Assembly: GCA_963920635.1 (NCBI GenBank)
Contig: OY987299.1
Location: 67,872,692 to 67,936,691, forward strand
DNA length: 64,000 nt
Direction: 5' to 3'
DNA from: Pseudeuparius sepicola
Taxonomy: Eukaryota > Arthropoda > Insecta > Coleoptera > Anthribidae
Shown: positions 55,091 through 64,000 of the stretch, piece after piece
Layout: each line of letters opens with the position of its first letter
Numbering within the stretch: position 1 is the first letter of the stretch
Program-made: the position numbers and the translations under genes
Notes under the pieces: generated by a model
Database searches by the model: none
Told to the model about the DNA's origin: nothing
What the model saw: the letters and a program-made list of their open reading frames with translations, nothing else

Positions 55091-56482
55091 CAGTGTGTCC
55101 CACTTAAGGACTGACCACCCCTGTAAAATTTTTATTTATAGCTCGATTTTCATAAACTTTTTTTTTGTTGGGTAGAGCTTTAAAAATGGCATTAAATGCA
55201 TAATTCAGGTGCCTCGTGCGTTACATTCATGGCCCACTGAGACTGTGTTTTAGTGCTGAAATTTCGCGAAGTACTAATAGGGATTTTTTTAGAGGAAAAT
55301 TAATGCCAGACTTTTATTCAGCATTTTTCGAAACCCAAACGTACCAATTTGCATTGTCGTAGCTCTACAGGGAGTTTCAAAATTTTTATTGCCACACTTA
55401 AGGCATGACCACCCCCGTAAAATTTTTATTTATAGCTTGATTTTCATAAACTTTTTGTTGGGTAGAGCTTTAAAAATGGCATTAAATGCTTAATTCAGGT
55501 GCCTCGTGCGTTAAATTCATGGCCCACTGAGACGGTGTTTTAGTGCTGAAATTTCGAGAAGTACTATTAGGGATTTTTTAGAGGAAAATTAATGCCGGTT
55601 TCTTGTTCAGCGTTGTTGGAAACCCAAACGTACCAATTTGCATTACCATAGCTCCACAGGGTGTTCCAAAAAAATTAAAAGGAAAAGTAAGGCCGGATTC
55701 TTATACATATGCAGTGAGAGGTTCCAAACAAAAACGTACTAATTTGTAATTAATTTTCTTAATTTATGGTAAGTTGGTCACTAAAATATTCATGAGGAAC
55801 TCGTATTCTTTCAAAAATTTATTAGCGAACAAATTTTTTATTTAATTTAATATCATCAAATACATGAATAAACAACACAACAAACAAACTCAAATTTCAG
55901 TCATTTCAATTAGTCCTCCATTTTCTAATGCAAATTGGTACCTTTGGGTTTCCAACAATGTTGAATAAAAATCTAGCATTAATTTTTCTCTAAAAAAGTC
56001 CCTAGTAGTACTTCTCGAAATTTCAGCACCAACACTTCGTCTCAGTGGGCCATGAATGTAACGCATGAGGCACCTGAATTATGCATTTGATGCCATTATT
56101 GAAGCTCTATCCAACAAAAAAAAGTTTATGAAAATCGAGCTAAAAATAAAAATTTTACAGGGGTGGTCACTAATTAAGTGGAACACTAAAAATTTTGAAA
56201 CACCCTATAGAGCTATGGTAATGCAAATTGGTACGTTTGGGTTTCGAACAACGCTGAATAAGAATCCGGCATTGATTTTCCTCTAAAAAAATCCCTAATA
56301 GTACTTTTCGAAATTTCAGCACTAAAACACCGTCTCGGTGGGCCATGAATTTAAGGCACGAGGTAACTGAATTATACATTTAATGCCATTTTTGAAGCTC
56401 TATCCAACAAAAAAAGTTTATGGAAATCGAGCCATAAATAAAAATTTTACAGGGGTGGTCAGTCCTTAAGTGGGACATACTG
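55091..56482. mobile_element. two-tier palindromic element
   Basis: Ends CAGTGTGTCCCACTTAAGGA and TCCTTAAGTGGGACATACTG mirror each other around about 55790. Each half is itself a direct duplication: 55100-55395 resembles 55400-55680, and 56000-56190 resembles 56230-56480, with shared strings AGCTCGATTTTCATAAACTTT and AGGTGCCTCGTGCGTTA. Internal copies retain degraded terminal motifs. Non-coding. Confidence 0.72.
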
Positions 56483-56934
56483 TATATATATATATATATA
56501 TCTCATCGTCATTTCTGCATCATTTTATCACACCATCATTTTTGCGTCTACCAGAAAGAGTAGAGTATATCCATTTCTGATTTTATTTTCTGGAATAGAT
56601 GGGGTCCATGAACCTCTGTACCGCAACAGATTTTAATATACATTAACATTTAAACTTTTTGTTTTCCTGTACATTTGATCGACAATTTTGCAGCAGCCAT
56701 ATGATGTCAATAATTGTGCGTCCACCTGTATATACAAGTACTTCTGCGTCCCTATATGTATATTATTTATACCGGCAGCCGTTTTCTGCGTCCACCATGT
56801 TTCCAAATTTCGACTGTTCTATTTCCATAATTTATTAGATGGGCAAATATAAAAATAAGGTTTGCTCGCTCGCGGCGGACGCACAGTTGCAAGGAGAAAC
56901 TATAGGAAACTTGAACAAGCACAATAGCACAATA

Positions 56935-57162
56935 CAGTGTATCCACGTTACGAAATTCCCACTGTTGTATTTTTTTATTTGTGAACCGATATTCAAAACC
57001 TTTTTTTTTTTTGTTAGATATAGGTCTTCCAAGCCTTTTTTTGGGAACAAATATCAGATTTTTGGAAATGAATAGGCTAAAACCTTTATTGTTATTAGTT
57101 TTTGTCCTCCTCAAAAATATTCTAAATGAAAGGGTGAAGAACTCCTTAACGTGGACACACTG
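56935..57162. mobile_element. 228-bp MITE
   Basis: CAGTGTATCCACGTTACGAA at the left is mirrored by the complement of CAGTGTGTCCACGTTAAGGAG at the right, with TA on both sides. It is also present in copy 2 at about 59322-59548. The open frames over it are by-products of the inverted repeat. Confidence 0.68.
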
Positions 57163-57222
57163 TATATGGTGCAAGTGTACTTTTTTATTTCTTACCAGCA
57201 ATACACAGATAGTATACCTATA

Positions 57223-58001
57223 CAGGGTAAATCATAAATAATACGACATAGACCAGCTGCATATATTTTGGGCCAAATTATTATACGATTGAGGCTAATA
57301 TGCCTTACAGAAATGTTGTTTGTTTAAGGGAATTTGGAAGAATGTACCCCCAAAACACCTGTTGACTCCAACATTTGAAAAATAAAATTTTTACCGACCA
57401 CTTTCAAATGTTACAAATCAACTGTACCATTTAAAGTGAGAAGAAAGTCACTATTAACAATGTACCAAAAATGTATCGTTTTCAAAATGAAATGGATTCA
57501 AACTCGGCAAAATTTGGACACTCTATTTCTCGAAAAAGAATGGTGTTTTGACCAATGCCTATTTGGCATTACTTTCTTCACTTTGAATGTACAGTAAAAT
57601 TGATCTGTAAGATTTGAAAGCGGTAGCTGAAAATTGTTTGTTTTGAATGTTGGAGTTAAAAGATGCACTAAATGATGAACCCGCGACACCAAAAAGATAA
57701 CTTCAAAAAAGTTAGGAGCAAAAGCGCGGTTTAAAAACAGCGCCCACTATGAGATACGTAGAAACTGACATTTCAGCTTATTCTCCATCCACAAAAACAT
57801 ATAAGTGCTAAATTTCAGTTCAGCAGCTTGACTATTTTGGGAGATGTAGCCAAAATGCAATTTCAAAAAACAAATTTCAACGCTCTGTATCTCTTAAACA
57901 AACGACATTTCTATAAGGCATATTTGCCTCAATCGTAATATTTTGGTCCAAAATTTATGCAGTTGCTCCATGTGCCATTATTTATGACATGACTCACCCC
58001 G
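57223..58001. mobile_element. 779-bp palindromic mariner-type MITE
   Basis: CAGGGTAAATCATAAATAAT at the left mirrors ATTATTTATGACATGACTCACCCCG at the right. Arms extend inward through AACAAACGACATTTCTATAAGGC and TTGCCTCAATCGTAAT. Copy 2 of the same element, 59605-61292, carries the 907-bp insertion. Confidence 0.75.
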
Positions 58002-58601
58002 TATACCTACTTATTTCATTCTTGCCACATTTATTAGATACATGAACAAGACACATATGTAAAAGCAGTGTGTACTGCGTTCAGAAGTGCAGAAAGTGGA
58101 TTTTAGTACTTACTGGAAATGTATTGAAATCTTGAATAAATCGTAAAAGTAAAAATTAGGTAGGTAGGTACCAGCTAACTAGGTACATAGTTACATACAT
58201 ACAGGTAACTTGTTTGATCTTCAAAAAATACTAAACGTTACTTCAGGAAGATTTTATTATAACAGTCAGTTTTAAAGTGGCACGTAAGTTTATAAAATAT
58301 TGAATTAACTACATTTTCACGAGATTTTTTGTTTCGTGACCTCAAAATCTGATTGTAAATCTCGTGGGTGGAGTTACAGCACTCGCCGCTGCGCGGCTCG
58401 TGTGCAACTTTTCCGCTCTCCTTATACAACTTTACAACTCTCGTTATGTAATATATTATCTGACTGTTTCTCACCATTCTGAACTGCTTGTATTGCAATA
58501 ACATACCTATTAAAATTATACAGGGTCATTGCTTATGGCAATTCGATACATTCCTTTGAAGATCTGATAGGGGAAGGGGTAAGAAGTAAATTTAACCCTA
58601 A

Positions 58602-58844
58602 ACAGTGTGTCCCAAATTCGATGCTCACCATTGGGATCTCGGGAACTACAAGAGATAGCGAGTCGGTTAAATGGGGAAAGTTTTAGACAATTTTATGGTC
58701 AATCTGATGCCGCTGAGAAATCAAGGCTAACTGGGATCGTTTTCGAGTTATTACCAAAAAACCGAATTTTATCATTTTCGTTTTTCTTAAATATCTTAGA
58801 AACCGATGGTTTCTCAAAGACAGGACTTTGACATTATTAAGGCA

Positions 58845-58886
<42 letters not shown>

Positions 58887-58887
58887 G
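58602..58887. repeat. junction between duplicate copies: mariner-type end plus (TA)n
   Basis: CAGTGTGTCCCAAATTCGATG at 58603 begins a truncated mariner-type element related to 49980. GGCACTG at about 58849 may be its other edge. A (TA)n microsatellite follows at about 58850-58885; another (TA)n precedes copy 1 at 56482-56500. Confidence 0.6.
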
Positions 58888-61887
58888 TCTCATCGTCATT
58901 TCTGCATCATTTTATCACACCATCATTTTTGCGTCTACCAGAAAGAGTAGAGTATATCCATTTCTGATTTTATTTTCTGGAATAGATTGGGTCCATGAAC
59001 CTCTGTACCGCAACAGATTTTAATATACATTAACATTTAAACTTTTTGTTTTCCTGTACATTTGATCGACAATTTTGCATCCGCCATATGATGTCGATAA
59101 TTGTGCGTCCATCTGTATATACAAGTATTTCTGCGTCCCTATATGTATATTATTTATACCGGCAGCCGTTTTCTGCATCCACCATGTTGCCAAATTTCGA
59201 CTGTTCTATTTTCATAATTTATTAGATGGGCAAATATAAAAATAAGGTTTGCTCGCTCTCGGCGGACGCACAGTTGCAAGGAGAAACTATAGGACACTTG
59301 AACCAGCACAATAGCACAATACAGTGTATCCACGTTACGAAATTCCCACTGTTGTATTTTTTTATTTGTGAACCCATATTCAAAACCTTTTTTTGTTAGA
59401 TATAGGTCTTCCTAGCCTTTTTTTGGGAACAAATATCAGATTTTTGGAAATGAATGGGCTAAAACCTTTTTTGTTATTAGTTTTTGTCCTCCTCAAAAAT
59501 ATTCTAAATGAAATGGTGAAGAACTCCTTAACGTGGACACACTGTATATGGTGCAAGTGTACTTTTTTATTTCTTACCAGCAATACACAGATAGTATACC
59601 TATACAGGGTAAGTCATAAATAATACGACATAGACCAGCTGCATATATTTTGGGCCAAAATATTATACGATTGAGGCTAATATGCCTTACAGAAATGTTG
59701 TTTGTTTAAGAGAATTTGGAAAAATGTACTCCCAAAACACCTGTTGACTCCAACATTTGAAAAATAAAATTTTTACCGACCACTTTCAAATGTTACAAAT
59801 CAACTGTACCATTTAAAGTGAGAAGAAAGTCACTATTAACAATGTACCAAAAATGAATCGTTTTCAAAATGAAATGGATTCAAACTCGGCAAAATTTGGA
59901 CACTCTATTTCACGAAAAAGAATGGTGTTTTGACCAATGCCTATTTGGCATTACTTTCTTCACTTTGAATGTACAGGGTGATCCAAACTCGACGCCCCCA
60001 GGCCTACAGCGGGAACACAAAAACTCAAAATAAAATTTCGAAGAAGGGTTCTTAAATGGGACATACCAAGGTCCAATTGTGACCGAAAATTAGCTTTTTT
60101 GATGTTTGGGAAAATGGCCACTGTGACGTCATCGATATTATTTTCCCAGAAACATACCAGTTTTTCTCTATATATTGAAAGTCCTTATCATTCTCAACAA
60201 CTTTTGTAGGGAAAGATTTTCTGTATTTTTTATTGTTCCAAATATACAGGGTCAAATATATAAAAAAACATGGAATTTTTTCTAATCATTTTTCGAAATC
60301 ATGATAGCAATGGAAACAATTGATAGTCAGAAATTATTTAAGAGTATGTTAGGGTGCCTTGCGCATCTTTAAATTTATTTAACTGGAATATTTTTTAATT
60401 TTCTGAATGGTGCTTGTTACTAACTTGTTGTTATTATTCTTTGTTACAAATTTTTTTGAAAAAATATTCCTGTTGAATAAATTTAAAGATGCGCAAGGCA
60501 CCCTAACATACTCTTAAATAATTTCTGACTATAAATTGTTTCCATAGCTATCATGATTTCGAAAAATGATTAGAAAAAATTCCATGTTTCTTTACATATT
60601 TGACCCTGTATATTTTGAACAATAAAAAATACAGAAAATCTTTCCCTACAAAAGTTGTTGAGAATGATAAGGACTTTCAATATATAGAGAAAAACTGGTA
60701 TGTTTCTGGGAAAATAATATCGATTACGTCACAGCGGCCATTTTCCCAAACATCAAAAAAGCTAATTTTCGGTCACAATTGGACCTCAGTATGTCCCATT
60801 TAAGAACCCCTTTTCGAAATTTTATTTTGAGTTTTTGTGTTCCCGCTGTAGGCCTGGGGCGTCGAGTTTGGATCACCCTGTACAGTAAAGTTGATCTGTA
60901 AGATTTGAAAGCGGTAGCTGAAAATTGTTTGTTTTGAATGTTGGAGTTAAAAGATGCACTAAATGATGAACCCGCGACACCAAAAAGATAACTTCAAAAA
61001 AGTTAGGAGCAAAAGCGCGGTTTAAAAACAGCGCCCACTATGAGATACGTAGAAACTGACATTTCAGCTTATTCTCCATCCACAAAAACATATAAGTGCT
61101 AAATTTCAGTTCAGCAGCTTGACTATTTTGGGAGATGTAGCGAAAATGCAATTTCAAAAAACAAATTTCAACGCCCTGTATCTCTTAAACAAACTACATT
61201 TCTATAAGGCATATTGGCCTCAATCGTAATATTTTGGTCCAAAATTTATGCAGTTGCTCCATGTGCCATTATTTATGACATGACTCACCCCGTATACCTA
61301 CTTATTTCATTCTTGCCACATTTATTAGATACATGAACAAGACACATATGTAAAAGCAGTGTGTACTGCGTTCAGAAGTGGAGAAAGTGGATTTTAGTAC
61401 TTACTGGAAATGTATTGAAATCTCGAATAAATCGTAAAAGTAAAAATTAGGTAGGTAGGTACCAGCTAACTAGGTACATAGTTACATACATACAGGTAAC
61501 TTGTTTGATCTTCAAAAAATACTAAACGTTACTTCAGGAAGATTTTATTATAACGGTCAGTTTTAAAGTGGCATGTAAGTTTATAAAATAATGAATTAAC
61601 TACATTTTCACGAGATTTTTTGTCTCGTGACCTCAAAATCTGATTGTAAATCTCGTGGAGTTACAGCACTCGCCGCTGCGCGGCTCGTGTGCAACTTTTC
61701 CGCTCTCCTTATACAACTTTACAACTCTCGTTATGTAATATATTATCTGACTGTTTCTCACCATTCTGAACTGCTTGTATTGCAATAACATACCTATTAA
61801 AATTATACAGGGTTATTGCTTATGGCAATTCGATACATTCCTTTGAAGATCTGATAGGGGAAGGGGTAAGAAGTAAATTTAACCCTA
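58888..61887. repeat. duplicated unit, copy 2, with a 907-bp insertion
   Basis: Apart from 59974-60880 plus the extra TA, this is collinear with 56501-58601, differing by scattered substitutions and short indels. The match ends at the common string AAATTTAACCCTA, beyond which the two copies are unrelated. Confidence 0.88.
59974..60880. mobile_element. 907-bp near-perfect palindromic MITE with TA target duplication
   Basis: It runs from CAGGGTGATCCAAACTCGAC to GTCGAGTTTGGATCACCCTG with TA on each side (59972-59973 and 60881-60882). Arms of about 430 bases are almost identical around an axis near 60425. Inner CAGGGTCAAATAT ends at about 60247 and 60607 suggest that an older element forms the core. 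The uninterrupted site is preserved at 57590-57591 in copy 1. Confidence 0.92.
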
Positions 61888-62185
61888 TATGCATTATGCA
61901 AAACCCAATTTCATTAAATATGTTTGACTTTTTATTTAAAATTTTCCTACGATCTAAATGTTTCGGGACTTTTTCCATTTCAAACATAAAACCATCACAG
62001 TGTTTGGTAAGTAATCCAGTTGAAAAGTTTTAAAAAAGTTCCATAGATTTTTTTGTCTACTAAGAAAAATTTAAATATCTCAAAAACTATTGAGGTTTGC
62101 ATAATGCATATTAGGATTAAATTTACTCCTTACCTCCTCCCCTATCACATCTCCAAAGGGATGTATCGAATTACCAATAACCCTG
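61808..62185. mobile_element. 378-bp MITE, complete here and truncated in copy 1
   Basis: CAGGGTTATTGCTTATGGCAA and the complement of TTACCAATAACCCTG form the ends, with TA outside. The arms share CAATTCGATACATTCCTTTG and GCATTATGCAAAACC over about 100 bases. Non-coding. Confidence 0.8.
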
Positions 62186-62286
62186 TATAATTGTTGAAAT
62201 AAGTAACGTTACTGTATATGAAAAGCTAACAGGTGCTACAGTTTTTAAATTTATAGGTATATTATGATAGATAAGCAAGGTACAAT

Positions 62287-63325
62287 GATAGAGAAGCAAG
62301 GTAAATAATTCTAGAAAAATGTGATGTTTTTATTGGGGATGCAGTCAACAGGCAATATTAAAAAACTCTTTTACTTTTTTATATAGTCAAGCTTTCGGAA
62401 TAATTTATTACATCTTCAGGACAACTACAAATGGTAGGTATAAAGGAATATTATAAAAACTAAAAGACTAGTTACTAAATTGGGGTTGTATAAATTCGCA
62501 AACTGTGAAACAGTGAAGCCTTTAAAATAATGTATAAAACTACTATACAGGGTGTTCCGCATAAGAACCGACACAGAGCAGGAGCATACAGGGGAGCCCA
62601 AAATAAGGTGATACCTCTATACTAAGTTGTACACTTGAAAAGTTATAGGCCTTGAAAGTGAGCTTTGTAATTTCGAAAAACCAAATTTGGCACACACTGT
62701 TGCAAGGGCATTAATCGACAGACAACATAGTTCAATTGTACCATTTAAAGGGTTGATACAGAACTTTTTTGTCCATTGGCGGACTGACAAAATTGGTACT
62801 TTGTGTTATGAATAATTTAATTCTAGTACTTTTTTTACTCTTGTTATTTTTCGAAAGACTTTATCACTTTCGCCAAAAACGCGAATAACTGAAAACACGT
62901 GTTCCATATTATGTGATATTTAAAATCTTTGAAAATTGAAAAGTTGCCTATGAAATTAAACGTCAAACTTGAAAAGAAATTGAATGGAAAAAGAATTCAA
63001 ATAAATGGATTGGAAGAGGAAATAATTTCCCAAAGAAAGAAGTCACATTTATTTGGCTTCTTTTTACATTAAATGGTTTTTGCGAATTTATACAACCTAA
63101 ATTTAGTAAGTAGTCTTTTAATTTATATAATACTCCTTTGTTTAAATATTACCATTTGTAGTAGCCCTGATAAATTACCCCGAAAGCTTGACTACATAAA
63201 AAAAGAGTTTTCTTATATTACCTCTTGACTGCATGCATCCCCACTAAAAATATCACATTTTTCGTATTAAGTGAGTGAGTCCAGACTTATATACCTTGCT
63301 TTTCTATCAAAGCAGTCCGGAATGG
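62287..63325. repeat. about 1-kb inverted repeat with a mariner-type end in the loop
   Basis: GATAGAGAAGCAAGGTA at 62287 and AAATGTGATGTTTTTATTGGGGATGCA at 62320 are mirrored at about 63230-63325. The string TCAAGCTTTCGGAATAATTTATTACATCTTCAGG at about 62388-62421 is mirrored, diverged, near 63165. CAGGGTGTTCCGCATAAGAA at about 62549 is a solo mariner-type end in the loop. No protein recognised. Confidence 0.6.
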
Positions 63326-64000
63326 TGAGAAACATTCACAAACAATCGCCCAACAAAACTGTTCGAAGGAAAAATGCACTTAGCATGTAAAAAACAGTTT
63401 CTGGCCATCAGAAACACGGCATAAATCTTTCAAAATTTCTGCGGGTTTGGCGCAGTAATAATTCCTACACCCCACTTTAATAATAAAAAAAAAAACGGAT
63501 AGAACGCGGTTTGCCCGGCTAAAGACAGAAATACCTATAATGTCGGTTATATTTCTTACTTTACCCACGTTTCTTGGGTATTTCGCAGTTTACTCGGGTA
63601 AACCTAAGTTTAACCGTTAACCTTACTTTACCCGCAACATATATATTTTATATCTCCAGTGGTCTGAGGCAAATTGTTGTTATCTACAACTATTCAACTG
63701 TTTCTTTTTATTCGAATATCCAAAAATAACTTTTAGCGTAACTTTCATATTTCACCCCCGTACAGAACTACTTTTGACGCCTTGTGGTATTTTATAGCAT
63801 TAATGGTGGGGTGGGGAATCATCTAAAATTAATTTTAACTTTTAATATGAAAGTACAAATGAAAATCACAATTTGAAGATTCATGGACTCTACTAAAAGA
63901 ACATAAATCGATGCATCAGTTTTGTTCCCGTGGACGCACAAACAACAAACCCAGGAGGCGAATATATCATAATAATAAAACTACGTGAAAAAACCATGCG
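63326..64000. other. no recognised feature
   Basis: A few short open frames lack motifs; no terminal inverted repeat or RNA gene is evident up to the window edge. Confidence 0.4.

Larger units (their letters stand above)
56501..58601. repeat. duplicated unit, copy 1 (2.1 kb)
   Basis: This unit recurs in the same orientation at 58888-61887 with about 98 percent identity by eye. It contains small palindromic elements (56935-57162, 57223-58001) and the first 80 or so bases of the MITE that is complete in copy 2. The TA at 57590-57591 is the unoccupied version of the insertion site filled in copy 2. Confidence 0.88.

Noticed and set aside
56767..57201. 144-codon frame, with a relative at 59380-59583
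   Set aside because: It spans a small MITE in the duplicated unit; the likeness comes from the DNA duplication.
60052..60255. 67-codon frames at 60052-60255 and 60600-60803 with almost the same peptide
   Set aside because: They are the two arms of the 907-bp palindromic MITE.
62388..62421. Hammerhead ribozyme core
   Set aside because: The string has CTGAAGATG and CGAAAGC but not the required CTGATGA core and GAAA arrangement.
1..64000. tRNA, rRNA or SINE genes
   Set aside because: Read by eye I found no A/B box pair with a foldable tRNA or rRNA-like block; a covariance-model scan would be needed to exclude them.

Overview
The window looks like a piece of an AT-rich insect nuclear genome made almost entirely of transposable elements inserted into one another. 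I found no convincing host gene, tRNA, rRNA or CRISPR array. The insect assignment rests on the element types: Tc1/mariner-superfamily elements with an N-terminal DUF4817-like domain, a piggyBac, hAT and piggyBac MITEs, jockey/CR1-like non-LTR elements, and a Dong/R4-type retroelement lying in TAA repeats. I cannot name the order or species. Identities and element borders were read by eye, without alignment software.

Layout. 1-3.9 kb: short inverted-repeat elements and a small fragment of a YqaJ-type gene. 3.9-7.7 kb: an element with long inverted arms enclosing a dead mariner-like transposase. 8.9-12.8 kb: an element with iterated subterminal motifs, split by a mariner-like element (Mariner-1, 9047-12329) that has roughly 670-bp terminal inverted repeats (TIRs) and an uninterrupted 361-residue transposase. 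13.5-19 kb: a jockey/CR1-like retrotransposon (RT-A) broken by three MITEs and a second retrotransposon (RT-B). 21.2-26.7 kb: a decayed piggyBac inserted at TTAA into an old inverted repeat, and itself hit by a third retrotransposon. 26.7-34.1 kb: mariner-type elements placed end to end, separated only by TA-rich dinucleotides; one carries a Dong/R4-like retrotransposon. 34.6-36.6 kb: fragments of a Ulp1-like protease and a YqaJ-type nuclease, and a second Dong/R4 3' fragment in TAA repeats. 36.7-41.6 kb: an LTR-like pair around an unusually CpG-rich interior. 42-45 kb: a MULE/NOF-like transposase fragment, a truncated mariner and a 1.6-kb foldback with hairpin-capped ends. 45-56.5 kb: further palindromes and mariner ends. 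56.5-62 kb: a 2.1-kb duplication whose second copy holds a 907-bp palindromic MITE; the first copy preserves the empty TA site. 62.3-63.3 kb: another palindrome.

Interactions. The genes do not form a host pathway; each serves its own element. Mariner-1 is the only element whose transposase frame is uninterrupted, so it is the best candidate for recent activity and a possible source of enzyme for its own family. The many other CAGGGTG-ended palindromes look like non-autonomous relatives of mariner-type elements. Several insertions are exact enough (TA, TTAA, TCGCGA or 8-bp duplications that rejoin an interrupted reading frame) to order events in time.
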